Positions 1 to 8,117 of a stretch of DNA of 64,000 bases are shown here, piece after piece (position 1 is the first letter of the stretch; each line of letters begins with the position of its first letter). The position numbers and the translations under genes are program-made. Origin of the DNA: Streptomyces sp. NBC_00440 (GTDB lineage: Bacteria > Actinomycetota > Actinomycetes > Streptomycetales > Streptomycetaceae); assembly GCF_036014215.1 (NCBI RefSeq), contig NZ_CP107921.1, positions 2,303,501-2,367,500 of the forward strand. The letters run 5' to 3'. Below the pieces are notes generated by a model that searched no databases, was not told where the DNA came from, and was given only the letters and a program-made list of their open reading frames with translations.

Positions 1-46
1 CCCTTCACACGTTCGCCCAGCTAGAAACGGTTCTCCTAGACGAACC

Positions 47-75
47 CTGTGTGGGGCGGGTGGGACTCGAACCCA
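47..75. repeat. Left attachment-site repeat (tRNA 3' fragment)
   Basis: These 29 bases are identical to 37144-37172, which cover the acceptor and T-arm end of the tRNA(CAU) gene at the right side of the island. Only this 3' piece is present here; the sequence diverges at position 76. A short direct repeat of a tRNA 3' end is the usual trace of site-specific integration by a tyrosine integrase. Seen directly: the identity and the loss of the rest of the tRNA. Inferred: this is the far att site and bases 1-46 are chromosome. Confidence 0.85.
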
Positions 76-530
76 TAGGAGTGACGCCTCTCACCTGCGA
101 CGATGCCGAAACAACGGACATAGCCACCCGTTTCCATCCGGCTGTATCCCCCTCGATCCCGCTCGAATGGGGATCGGTTAGGCGTTCGCCACACCACTTC
201 GTCCGCCGCCGCACGGACTCTCTGGAACCTCCCGTGAGGCTGAGGAAACTCTCGCGTTTCAGTATCTCCAAGCCACCCCGGGGTTCGACGGGCAGCTCTG
301 CCTTTGCCGTCGACCCACTACAGCCACTCACGCTCTGTAACGGGTCGCCAGTGCGGTGAAGCCCCCCAGTAGATGGCGACGCAGCCCGACGAGCAATAGT
401 CAAGAGCTGTGGAGGGAACCTTTCGACGGGGTGATCTCAGCAGCCGCGCGCCGGGCGTTTTCGCGCACCTTCGAGGCGGTATTGGCGGGCAACAGCACGG
501 CGGTAGTCCCCAGCGTGACAACATCAACGC
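76..530. other. Intergenic stretch, no gene seen
   Basis: About 450 bases inside the left att repeat. Short open frames occur on both strands, but none has a recognisable product or a good ribosome site, and the longest ones run through the tRNA fragment. No terminator or convincing promoter was seen. Confidence 0.5.
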
Positions 531-794
531 ATGGGCATCATCAACTCCATCGCGCGTGGCCTCGGTAGCCTCCGCCCGCTGTCCGACGCGGAACTCGCAG
601 ACGAACGCGAGGCGCTGCGAGAGCGTTACGTATCCGCTGGGGATGTCAACGAAGCGGATAAACTGTACGACGAGCTGCACCGCTACGACGCAGAGATGAT
701 TCGCCGTGCAAACGAGGCCTATGCCCGCGAGAACCCGAACCCACCAGAGCCCAGGCATCGCGAGCACGGGTGGTACCTGCCGAACGACGACTAG
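531..794 (+). CDS. Small conserved-looking hypothetical protein, 87 aa
   Basis: An 87-residue, highly charged and probably helical protein. It is rich in Glu, Arg and Asp, with a run of LSDAELADEREALRER near the N-terminus, aromatic and Asn-rich stretches around AYARENPNPP, and a C-terminus of GWYLPNDD. The coding bias and acidic/basic periodicity suggest a real gene, but I do not recognise a function. There is no signal peptide or membrane segment. No strong Shine-Dalgarno precedes the ATG. Its TAG stop is built partly from IS DNA: the IS630 element at 794 inserted into the TA of the stop codon, and its first base G restores TAG, so the protein is unaltered. Confidence 0.55.
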   Translation: MGIINSIARGLGSLRPLSDAELADEREALRERYVSAGDVNEADKLYDELHRYDAEMIRRANEAYARENPNPPEPRHREHGWYLPNDD

Positions 795-1947
795 TGTCCT
801 GCGCCAGAGATCCGTCGTTAGTTCATGTATGACTGCCTCTGGGGATGTGCCGGTGCCACGTCGTGGACCGAAGCTGGAACCGTTGTTGTTGTCTGCCGAT
901 GAGCGTGTGGTGTTGGAGCGTTGGGCCCGGCGGGCTTCGTCTGCGCAGGCAGTGGCCCTGCGAGCCCGAATCGTGCTGGCCTGTCACGGCGCTGATGTTC
1001 CGCCGATTGTCGTGGTGGCGCGGGAGTTACAGATTGCGGCGGACACGGTCCGTAAGTGGCGTCGCCGGTTCCTGGCCGGCCGGCTGGATGGGTTGGTGGA
1101 CGAGCCGCGGCCGGGCCGGCCGCCCAGTATCAGTGTCGATCAGGTAGAGGCGGTCGTGGTCAGTACATTGGAGGAGATCCCGAAGAATGCCACTCATTGG
1201 TCGCGTGCCTCGATGGCCGACCGCAGCGGGCTGTCGAAGTCGACCGTGGGCCGGATCTGGCGGAAGTTCCAGCTCAAGCCGCACCTGAGCGACACTTTCA
1301 AGCTGTCAACGGATCCGTTGTTCGTGGAAAAGGTCTACGACGTGGTGGGGCTGTACTTCAACCCGCCCGAAGGTGCGGTGGTGCTTTCGGTGGACGAGAA
1401 GTCCCAGATTCAGGCTCTGGACCGCTCCCAGCCGGTGCTGCCGATGATGCCGGGCATGCCAGAGCGCCGTACCCATGACTATGTCCGCAACGGTCTGACC
1501 ACCTTGTTCGCGGCTTTCGACGTCGCCACTGGTGAAGTCATCACCAGTCTTCATCGTCGGCACCGGGCAGCGGAGTTCAAGAAGTTCCTCGTCAAGATCG
1601 AGAAAGAGGTCCCCGGGAACCTCCAGGTCCACCTCATCGTGGACAACTACGGCACCCACAAGACCCCGGCCATCAAGGCCTGGCTGGCCAAACACCCCCG
1701 ATTCCACCTGCACTTCACGCCCACCGGCTCCTCCTGGATCAACCAGGTGGAGCGGTGGTTCGGCTTCCTCGCCGACCAGAAAATCCGTCGTGGCGCCCAC
1801 AAAAGCGTGCGTTCCCTGGAGGCTGACATCCGTGCGTGGGTCAAGGAATCGAACGAAAACCCGACCCCGTTCACCTGGACCAAAACAGCCGAAGAGATCC
1901 TCGACTCACTCGCTCGCTTCTGCCAACGGATCTCTGGCGCAGGACAC
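794..1947 (+). mobile_element. IS630-type insertion sequence, copy 1 (intact)
   Basis: An 1154-bp element with 21-bp perfect terminal inverted repeats (GTGTCCTGCGCCAGAGATCC plus one G, at 794-814 and 1927-1947). It is flanked by TA at 792-793 and 1948-1949, the target duplication typical of the IS630/Tc1 superfamily. It encodes one full-length transposase. The right-hand TA is also the left-hand TA of the next IS630-type element, so the two are exactly adjacent. Confidence 0.93.
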
Positions 1948-1950
1948 TAG
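829..1950 (+). CDS. IS630 family transposase, intact
   Basis: A 373-residue DDE transposase that cuts and joins the ends of its IS. The N-terminal half is a paired helix-turn-helix region (about residues 10-150, with ADTVRKWRRRF and SKSTVGRIWRKF as recognition helices). The catalytic core shows the expected acidic residues in SVDEKSQIQ, LIVDNYGTHK and SSWINQVERWF. The ATG at 829 is the first start inside the left inverted repeat; an upstream open frame extends outside the IS and is not used. The TAG stop reads into the duplicated TA at the element edge. Nothing is broken, so this copy could be active. Confidence 0.93.
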   Translation: MTASGDVPVPRRGPKLEPLLLSADERVVLERWARRASSAQAVALRARIVLACHGADVPPIVVVARELQIAADTVRKWRRRFLAGRLDGLVDEPRPGRPPSISVDQVEAVVVSTLEEIPKNATHWSRASMADRSGLSKSTVGRIWRKFQLKPHLSDTFKLSTDPLFVEKVYDVVGLYFNPPEGAVVLSVDEKSQIQALDRSQPVLPMMPGMPERRTHDYVRNGLTTLFAAFDVATGEVITSLHRRHRAAEFKKFLVKIEKEVPGNLQVHLIVDNYGTHKTPAIKAWLAKHPRFHLHFTPTGSSWINQVERWFGFLADQKIRRGAHKSVRSLEADIRAWVKESNENPTPFTWTKTAEEILDSLARFCQRISGAGH

Positions 1951-3159
1951 TGAGCTGGTTGTGAGTTTGTTCGGCACCACGTGAGTTGCTTTGGGTACCA
2001 CTTCAGGGGTTCGGCTGACGGGTGCCGACTGGCTTCGGTCTGCTGTGGGTTGTGGGTGACAGCAGGCTGGAGCCGCTGGTCTTGACTGAGACCGAGCGGC
2101 AGGTGTTGAGCAACTGGGTGAAGCGCCGCATGACTGCGCAGGGCCTCGCTCTGCGGGCGCGGATCGTGCTGGCGTGTGCGGAAGGCGGGTCGAACCTGTC
2201 GGTGGCCGCCCGGCTGGGCGTGAACCGGGGCACCGTCGCCAAGTGGCGGTCCCGGTTCCTGCGGGACCGGCTGGACGGGCTCGCGGACGAGCCGCGTCCC
2301 GGGGCGCCGCGAAGCATCACCGATGCCCAGGTGGAAGAGGTGGTGGTCCGCACCCTGGAGGAGACACCTCCGGGCGGGACGTACTGGTCGAAGAGGGAAC
2401 TGGCGAAGGCCGTGGGCGTCTCGCCCGCCAGCGTGCTGAGAATCTGGAATGCCTTCGGTCTGCAGCCGTGGCGGACCGAGACGTTCAAGATCTCCCCCGA
2501 CCCGTTCCTGATCGACAAGATCCGCGATGTCGTCGGTCTGTATCTCGCCCCGCCGGCGAACGCGGTGGTCTTCGCGGTGGACGAGAAGCCGCGGATCCAG
2601 GCGCTGGAGCGGACCGCGCCCGTGCTGCCGATGCTGCCTGGCGTCCCCGAGCGGCGGAGCTTCGACTATGTCCGGCACGGCACCGTCGACCTGTTCGCCG
2701 CCCTGAACACCGCGACCGGCAAGGTGATCACCAAGCTCTCCGCGCAGCACCGGGCCGTGGACTTCCGTGACTTCCTCGACGAGATCGACCGCCAGACCCG
2801 GCCTGGCCTGGCCTGGCCTGGCCTGGCCTGGCCTGGCAGTCCACATGATCTGCGACAACCCCTCCGCCCGCAAGGCGCCCGCGGTGCACAAGTGGCTGGT
2901 CGCGCATCCCCGCTTCCAACTCCATTTCACCCCCACGTACTCGTCGTGGATCAACCAGGTCGAGCGGTGGTTCGCCGAGATGGAACGGCGCTGCCTCGAA
3001 CGAGGCGTGTCCCGCTCCCTCGACGACCTCAAGACCGCACTCAAAGAGTGGATTAAGGTCTGGAACAACGAGGCCCGGCCCTTCAAATGGACCAAGACCG
3101 CCGACCAGATCCTCGACCGGATCTGCCGCTACTGCTCACGCATCTCCGAACCAGCTCAC
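1950..3159 (+). mobile_element. IS630-type insertion sequence, copy 2 (degenerate)
   Basis: A second, different IS630-type element directly abutting copy 1. Its ends are GTGAGCTGGTT (1950-1960) and the complement AACCAGCTCAC (3149-3159), flanked by TA at 1948-1949 and 3160-3161. Its transposase is only moderately similar to that of copy 1, so this is not a duplication. The reading frame is broken by an expanded GCCTG repeat. Copy 1 probably inserted into the TA at the edge of copy 2, or the reverse. Confidence 0.85.
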
Positions 3160-3162
3160 TAG
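2022..3162 (+). pseudogene. IS630 family transposase, frameshifted by a short tandem repeat
   Basis: The N-terminal part reads in one frame to about 2800: the HTH region, then the first catalytic Asp in AVDEKPRIQ. The C-terminal part (ICDN, SSWINQVERWFAEM, ending at TAG 3160-3162) is in another frame that opens at 2767. The switch falls in seven tandem copies of GCCTG at 2801-2835. Two copies would restore one continuous protein reading ...RPGLAVHMICDN, so the gene most likely died by repeat expansion. Five or eight copies would also be in frame. The exact start is uncertain because several GTG codons lie between 2022 and 2052. Confidence 0.88.
2801..2835 (+). repeat. (GCCTG)7 short tandem repeat
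   Basis: Seven perfect copies of the pentamer GCCTG inside the transposase of IS630 copy 2, between the first and second catalytic Asp codons. Because the unit is five bases, each gain or loss changes the reading frame. Confidence 0.95.
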
Positions 3163-3231
3163 GCGGGCGTCTTCAGGCGGCGAGTAGACGCTTTCGCGCA
3201 CAGTTCCAGCGAACACGCTTACCGTGCAGGG

Positions 3232-3760
3232 ATGTTGGGCGATAATCTCTGCATGCTGGCACCGATCCCCCCGCCTCCGCCGTCGCAGCGGAGCGTCATC
3301 ATTAAGAAGCCCCGCAGCCTGGCCCGACGGCTCATGCAGGAGGCCGGCAGCGTGCCGCTGCCCGTTTTTGCCCTGCGCATCCAGGACCGCGCCCGCGCTA
3401 CCGCCAATGACTTCCTTCGCGAGCACGGGTACCGTGAACATCGGCTCTACGTCCTGGAGATCGCCGGACACACACCCCGCATCAAGATCGGGTACAGCAG
3501 CGCTCCATGGGAGCGCCTCGCCCGGCACATCGGGGAAGTCAAATCGCTGGCAACACACGCTGATCCAGGCCCATTTCTCCGACGCTCTGCCCGACAAGGC
3601 CACGACCAAGAGCGCCGAGCAGCAGGCGCACGCCTTCATGAGCAAGTTCTATGACTGCGTGCCGGGCTCTCCGGAGATGTTCGTTGGCAGTGACTTCCGC
3701 GCCGGGAAGACCTCCGTGGAGACTGCCGTGGCCTGTGCGCTGCATGGACGGTCGGAGTAA
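3232..3760 (+). pseudogene. T5orf172/GIY-YIG-like protein gene, frameshifted
   Basis: Two overlapping frames together spell one protein. The first (from 3232) gives a Pro-rich N-terminus, then LYVLEIAGHTPRIKIGYS and PWERLARHIGEVKS, resembling the start of the T5orf172 / Mug113 GIY-YIG nuclease-like domain. Near 3545 the sense moves to the next frame, giving RWQHTLIQAHFSDALPD, then QQAHAFMSKFYDCVPGSPEM and the stop at 3758-3760. A single frameshift around 3540-3550 separates them. Proteins of this family are common on actinomycete phages and plasmids. Family assignment is by motif memory, so moderate. Confidence 0.6.
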
Positions 3761-3954
3761 TTGTCAAGATCTGTGGATCGCTGAAGTTATGGCTTGACCT
3801 CGATTCGTCAGAGGGGTTCGGTCGCTAGCATCGAGTCCGCGCGACTGTCACCGAACTCCCCGCGGAACGCGGCTGAGGTTCCCCCGAAGTGCGGAAGGTT
3901 GCCGGAGATGGCCTGATGGGCCATGAGAAGAGGGCCTCTGCCATGGATGCTTAG

Positions 3955-4167
3955 ATGAAGTACCCGCCCGAGTTGCGGCAGCGAGCCGTTGCCGCGTACC
4001 GCGCCGCCGCGGCGCGGGCCGACCAAGGCGGACGCGCCGGGCCCGTCGGCACTGCCCGCGCCGAGATCTTCGCGTTCGTCGAGACCTTCTACAACCGCCG
4101 CAGGCTCCGCAAGCACATCAACTGGGATTACCTCACACCCCACGAGACACGCCTGCGCTACCAGTAG
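3955..4167 (+). pseudogene. IS3-family transposase remnant (OrfA start joined to OrfB end)
   Basis: The frame begins with MKYPPELRQRAVAAYRAA, a typical OrfA N-terminus of IS3-family elements. It then jumps to FAFVETFYNRRRLRKHINWD followed by YLTPHETRLRYQ, the usual OrfB C-terminus. About 1 kb in between is missing. It is a deletion scar and not a functional gene. Confidence 0.75.
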
Positions 4168-4329
4168 GGACAGACCCTCGCGGCATAGCAAGAATGTTTC
4201 CATGATCACGGGAAAACTTTACGCACCCACTGCACCACCACTGCGGACAGCGCCCGAACCGTGGGCTGTCCGCCACGCGAACTCCGCGACCTACAACTCC
4301 GAGTCCGTGCTGAATAGCAGACACCCGAC

Positions 4330-4595
4330 TGGAAGGCCCACTAGACGGTCCGGGCGCGGGTCGAGGACACCACCAACATCTTCGCCCACGGACACGGCAT
4401 GCGCCGGTGCCGCTACCGTGGACAACCAAAAGCCCACCTACAACACGTACTCACAGCGATCGCCGTGACCATCGCACTCAGCAGTCGGCCAGCGACCGAG
4501 AACGCCTTCTCACTGAGACCGCCGACCGCTTTCAGACCTTCCTGGACCAGCAGGGGCTGCCTCGGCCAAAGTCCTGGCGCACCCTCGGCACCTGA
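4330..4595 (+). pseudogene. Transposase C-terminal fragment, frameshifted
   Basis: One frame reads MRRCRYRGQPKAHLQHVLTA and then IAVTIALSS, a conserved C-terminal stretch of IS1182-like transposases. After about 4520 the usual ending (DRFQTFLDQQGLPRPKSWRT, then LGT and stop at 4593-4595) continues in another frame. The upstream part of the gene is absent. The region between the T5orf172 pseudogene and folE2 is thus a graveyard of transposases. Confidence 0.6.
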
Positions 4596-4645
4596 CCCTG
4601 ACCAAGATCCCCGACAAGGTCAAGCTCCAAAGGTTACTGCCGGTC

Positions 4646-5413
4646 TTATCCAGCGACGTATGCGACAGCATCGTGGCTATGGATGCTTTCGAGGTTGCGG
4701 ATGCGCACTGAGTGGCGAAGGCCTCGATCCCGGCACGCAAGGCTGACGTCGCGGGCCATGTCCTCGACGAATACAGGGTGGTCGTACGCCTGCATGGTGA
4801 GGACACGCTCGTCTACGCGCTTGATCAAAGGCACTACGGGCGCCGAAGCGGAAGACGTCAACAACCTCACGGCGCTCTGCACCGGCAGGGGGTACGGGGT
4901 GTCTCCCTGGCCCGTCACGTTGAGCGTAATCCGGCTGCGCTGATTGTGCGCACCGTAGTCGGAGATTGCCTTCGAACATGGACAGAGGCTGGTGACCTCG
5001 CTGGTCACTGCCGTTGCTACTGTCACGTCGCCGTTGTTCCAGCGCCCTTCGATACAGACGTCGTGAACCTGTTTCGACTCACAGCCGCTGGCCGGCGCTA
5101 CGACGGTCGTGCTGATAGGCATGGCCATCGTCACAGTAACCGCGGGCGCATCCAGCAGTTCCGCTCCAGCCTTGAGGACCTGCGGCAACTGCCGGGGGTC
5201 GAATCTCTGAAGGTGGTCGTGCGCGAGAGCGACCATGCGGCTCATGTGCGTACCTCGGCGGTCGTGTTGGAGCCGCACGGTGATCGCGATATCCGCAATG
5301 CCGTCCTGACGGAGGCAGCCATCCTCGAAATACACGGGATACCGAAGGCCACTGATGCCGACCTCGTTGATCTCGATGCCGCGAGAGTCAGTCTCATTCT
5401 GAATGTCGTGCAT
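4646..5413 (-). CDS. folE2: GTP cyclohydrolase FolE2 (type IB)
   Basis: Converts GTP to 7,8-dihydroneopterin triphosphate, the first step to preQ0. At 255 residues it matches the FolE2 (COG1469) family and not the classic FolE. Diagnostic motifs are GTHMSRM near residue 55, CPCSKAISDYGAHNQRS at 144-160 with the catalytic Cys and metal ligands, and the C-terminal SIHSHDA. The ATG at 5413 lies 2 bases past the queD stop; a GTG at 5419 overlapping that stop (GTGA) is an alternative. It is the last gene of the queC-queE-queD-folE2 operon, so it supplies DNA modification and not folate. FolE2 is the metal-promiscuous type used under zinc shortage. Confidence 0.95.
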   Translation of the reverse strand: MHDIQNETDSRGIEINEVGISGLRYPVYFEDGCLRQDGIADIAITVRLQHDRRGTHMSRMVALAHDHLQRFDPRQLPQVLKAGAELLDAPAVTVTMAMPISTTVVAPASGCESKQVHDVCIEGRWNNGDVTVATAVTSEVTSLCPCSKAISDYGAHNQRSRITLNVTGQGDTPYPLPVQSAVRLLTSSASAPVVPLIKRVDERVLTMQAYDHPVFVEDMARDVSLACRDRGLRHSVRIRNLESIHSHDAVAYVAG

Positions 5414-5415
5414 GC

Positions 5416-5772
5416 TCACTCGCCCCGATAGGTGCAACCGGATGTGCACGTCTCGCGGACGGTGAGCGCTGAGAGCGCGGGCAGGATCGGCTGCAGGCGC
5501 TCCCAGATCCAGCGGGCGAGAACCTCGCTAGTCGGGTTCTCTAGGCCCTCGATCTCATTGAGGTAGTAGTGATCCAGTTGAGCTTCGAGTGGCTTGAAGG
5601 CTCGCTTAACGTCACCAAAGTCCATGACCCAACCAGCCTCGGGGTCGACGGGGGCTTCTACGTGAACGATGACCTTGTAAGAGTGGCCATGCAGGCGCGC
5701 ACACTTGTGGCCCTCTGGAACCTTGGGTAGGCGGTGCGCCGCTTCGAACGTGAACTCGCGAAAGATTTCCAT
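5416..5772 (-). CDS. queD: 6-carboxy-5,6,7,8-tetrahydropterin synthase
   Basis: Converts dihydroneopterin triphosphate to 6-carboxytetrahydropterin in the preQ0 pathway. The 118-residue protein has the QueD fold signature: zinc-binding His13 in AAHRLP, then catalytic Cys24 and His28/His30 in [11 protein letters not shown], and the conserved WVMDFGDVK strand. The length is normal. Its start codon overlaps the last base of queE (stop at 5772-5774) and its end abuts folE2, so the genes are translationally coupled. Confidence 0.95.
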   Translation of the reverse strand: MEIFREFTFEAAHRLPKVPEGHKCARLHGHSYKVIVHVEAPVDPEAGWVMDFGDVKRAFKPLEAQLDHYYLNEIEGLENPTSEVLARWIWERLQPILPALSALTVRETCTSGCTYRGE

Positions 5773-6407
5773 TACTGAATTCCCAGATACTTGTGCGTCT
5801 GGAGAGAGAGGATCCAGCGCGGGTTCTTCATGCAGTAGTCGACAGTGTCCCGGGTGTTAGCTTCTACGTCGGGTCCGTCCATGGGCTGGAGACGGAAGAA
5901 TTGGAAGTCGAGGTTCTCGAATTGGCCCGGGTCTCCGCCCAACTGCGGATAGACAAGCTTCAACTCGTCGCCGCTTGTGACGACCACGTCAGACCCGATC
6001 TTCGGACTGACACAGAGCCAGTCGATTCCCGGCGGCGGCACGCGGGTGCCGTTCGTCTCCACCGCAACCTCGAAACCCCTGGCGTGCAGAGCTTCGATGG
6101 CTGCCTCGTCAAGCTGCAGAAGCGGCTCACCCCCGGTGCACACCACAAAGCGGTATTCCACGGCAGTTGAAGGCCACGCCTGCTCGACTGCTTGGGCGAG
6201 GTCATCAGGGGACGCGAATCGGCCACCACCTTCGCCGTCGGTTCCAACGAAATCGGTATCGCAGAACTGGCAAATCGCCCGATGCCGATCCTTCTCAAGA
6301 CCTGTCCAGAGATTGCAGCGCGAGAAACGGCAGAAGACAGCGGGTCGGCCCGCATGGCTCCCTTCGCCTTGCAAGGTGTAAAAGATCTCTTTGACCAGAT
6401 AGGTCAT
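5772..6407 (-). CDS. queE: 7-carboxy-7-deazaguanine synthase (radical SAM)
   Basis: A radical SAM enzyme that contracts 6-carboxytetrahydropterin to 7-carboxy-7-deazaguanine. The 4Fe-4S cluster ligands follow the unusual CX14CX2C pattern of some QueE proteins: [19 protein letters not shown] near residues 30-50, in place of the common CX3CX2C. The SAM-binding GGEP motif is present ([11 protein letters not shown]), and FETNG-like VETNGT follows. The 211 residues match the family. The start lies 2 bases past the queC stop; it is the second gene of the operon. Confidence 0.95.
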   Translation of the reverse strand: MTYLVKEIFYTLQGEGSHAGRPAVFCRFSRCNLWTGLEKDRHRAICQFCDTDFVGTDGEGGGRFASPDDLAQAVEQAWPSTAVEYRFVVCTGGEPLLQLDEAAIEALHARGFEVAVETNGTRVPPPGIDWLCVSPKIGSDVVVTSGDELKLVYPQLGGDPGQFENLDFQFFRLQPMDGPDVEANTRDTVDYCMKNPRWILSLQTHKYLGIQ

Positions 6408-6409
6408 TC

Positions 6410-7117
6410 TCAGACGCCCTGGTACTGCACGGGGTCAGTGGTACCAGCCTCAGCGAACCCCTTTAGGCGGAGCAGGCAGGTCTCGCAACGGCCACAGGCC
6501 CGACCTTGCTCATCCGGGTCATAGCAGCTGGACGTCTGGGAGTAGTCGACACCCAGGCGCAGGCCCTCTCGAACGATGTCGGCCTTGGACATCGCAATGA
6601 GGGGGGAATGGAGCTTGAGCTCCTGAGTTCCCTCAAGGCCAGCCCTGGTCGCAAGGTTCGCCATCTTGGCGTACGCGTCCATGTACTCAGGACGGCAGTC
6701 GGGGTAGCCGCTGTAGTCGACGGCGGTCACGCCGGTGAAGATGTCGCTCGCGCCAACGGTCTCCGCGTAGGCCAGGGCGAACGACAGGAAGATCGTGTTA
6801 CGTGCCGGCACGTAGGTGATGGGCACGCTGCTTCCTGCGTCACTGTTGCTGGCGTCGTCCAGCGAGTCGTGCTTCGGGACGTCGATATCAGCAGTAAGAG
6901 CGGAGCCACCGAAAACTCGCAGGTCGATGTCTGCGATGACGTGGCGGGCTACGCCCTGAGTCTCTGCCACGCGCTTGGCGGCTTCCAGTTCAACACTGTG
7001 CCGCTGGCCGTACCGGAAGCTGAGCGCGTACGGCGTGTAGCCCTGGTCCTTGGCGATGGCCAGAACTGTCGTCGAGTCCAGGCCGCCGCTCAGTAGAACG
7101 ATCGCGGGACGTCCCAT
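6410..7117 (-). CDS. queC: 7-cyano-7-deazaguanine (preQ0) synthase
   Basis: An ATP-dependent ligase that turns 7-carboxy-7-deazaguanine plus ammonia into preQ0. The 235-residue protein has the PP-loop SGGLDSTT at residues 10-17 and a C-terminal zinc site ([18 protein letters not shown]). The ATG at 7117 has a good ribosome site (AGGGAG, 6 bases upstream). It is the first gene of the minus-strand preQ0 operon and diverges from dpdC. No queF (nitrile reductase) is in the island, so preQ0 itself, not preQ1, is the likely end product delivered to DpdA. Confidence 0.96.
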   Translation of the reverse strand: MGRPAIVLLSGGLDSTTVLAIAKDQGYTPYALSFRYGQRHSVELEAAKRVAETQGVARHVIADIDLRVFGGSALTADIDVPKHDSLDDASNSDAGSSVPITYVPARNTIFLSFALAYAETVGASDIFTGVTAVDYSGYPDCRPEYMDAYAKMANLATRAGLEGTQELKLHSPLIAMSKADIVREGLRLGVDYSQTSSCYDPDEQGRACGRCETCLLRLKGFAEAGTTDPVQYQGV

Positions 7118-7226
7118 GCCTTGCTCCCTAGTTAGCTCTGTGTGTACTGGTGCACCCTAGCGTCAAAACTGACGGGTAGAGTAACCGCAACAAGTTACTA
7201 GTTAAGGCCGTCGGGAGTGGGACTGC
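7118..7226. promoter_or_regulatory. Divergent promoter region with inverted repeats
   Basis: This 109-bp gap separates the queC operon (minus) from the dpdC operon (plus). It contains CGTCA-AAAC-TGACG (7161-7174), AGTAAC-N8-GTTACT (7180-7199), and the direct repeat CTAGTTA at 7128-7134 and 7198-7204. It is noticeably less GC-rich than its surroundings. The dyads are candidate sites for a regulator that sets both operons together. Clear -35/-10 pairs could not be chosen with confidence. Confidence 0.5.
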
Positions 7227-8117
7227 GTGAGGCAACTATCGTTGGTGGTCACTTGCACGGACCGTAAGGCCGCTGTGCCGGAGGCCACGCTCCATGCGAG
7301 ATCACTACCGGTCGGCAGCGTGAAGGACCGCTCCGCAGCGTGGAGAGAGCGCGTTGAGAAGGCCTCGAACACGAAGCTCCTAAGCGAGCTCTACCGGGGC
7401 GATCACTGGACACAGGCCCGTCGGCTAACTGCCGCGGCCGCGAAGGCCAGATTTGAAGCGGAACTGTGGGTGGCGTCGGCCGGCCTCGGCCTCCAGCCAG
7501 TATCGGCGTCGGCACCTGCCTACGCGGCGACCTTCAGTACTCGACACGCAGACTCCGTCACCGCTTCTACGGCTGACAGTGCCCAGTGGTGGGGGCACCT
7601 TCAAGAAGGAACTGGCCGCAAGACCCTAGAGGAACTCGGACGACAGGGCCCGGTTCTCATGGTCCTGTCCGAGGTGTACGCAAATGCCATGAAGGCCGAG
7701 ATCCACGCGCTGGCCAGCGTTGGAGGCGAAGTCCTGCTAGTGGGAGGTGTCGAGGAGATCCCCGGCATCCAGAGAGTCGCCTCTAACGCGGGCCTGCGAC
7801 GCACACTCGGCGGCACTCTGACGAGCCTGAACGTTCGCATGGCCGCCTCATGGCTTGAACACTGTGAGGACGGCAGGCTGACCTCGACTGCTACCAGTGA
7901 CTCGTGGCAGCGGTGGACTTCAGACGTAGCTGAGCCTGAGCGGTACAACCGGACGCCCATATCCGACGAGGACGTCATGGCATTCATCAAGCGTGAGAAC
8001 GCGTCGCATCCTGGCATCTCGCGGTCGCGACTTCTGCGTGCTCTACGTGACGGAAACCAGGCATGCGAGCAGAGTAGGTTCGCCAACTTGTACATCCGAG
8101 CTATGGGGGAACGGTGA
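7227..8117 (+). CDS. dpdC: Probable DpdC, YaaA/DUF6884-like protein
   Basis: A 296-residue protein at the head of the dpd plus-strand operon. Near the N-terminus it has VTCTDRK (residues 8-14), then LWVASAGLGL followed by APAYAATFS, the two hallmark segments of the YaaA/DUF6884-like fold. In the known Dpd system DpdC is the protein needed to turn inserted preQ0 into 2'-deoxy-7-amido-7-deazaguanosine in DNA. Assignment rests on these motifs and on position next to dpdB/dpdA. Start is GTG with GGGAGTGGG upstream. Its stop overlaps the next GTG start (GTGA), so translation is coupled. Confidence 0.72.
   Translation: MRQLSLVVTCTDRKAAVPEATLHARSLPVGSVKDRSAAWRERVEKASNTKLLSELYRGDHWTQARRLTAAAAKARFEAELWVASAGLGLQPVSASAPAYAATFSTRHADSVTASTADSAQWWGHLQEGTGRKTLEELGRQGPVLMVLSEVYANAMKAEIHALASVGGEVLLVGGVEEIPGIQRVASNAGLRRTLGGTLTSLNVRMAASWLEHCEDGRLTSTATSDSWQRWTSDVAEPERYNRTPISDEDVMAFIKRENASHPGISRSRLLRALRDGNQACEQSRFANLYIRAMGER

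Noticed and set aside
47-160. A second full tRNA gene at the left edge
   Set aside because: Only the last 29 bases match; no D-arm or anticodon arm can be formed from the following sequence.
2801-2835. CRISPR-like repeats (here and at 43441, 50567)
   Set aside because: They are direct tandem repeats without spacers, and no cas genes are near.
5416-5772. Assigning the QueD-like protein to folate/biopterin synthesis (PTPS)
   Set aside because: Operon order with queE and queC, and the CxxxHGH motif, fit QueD in preQ0 synthesis.
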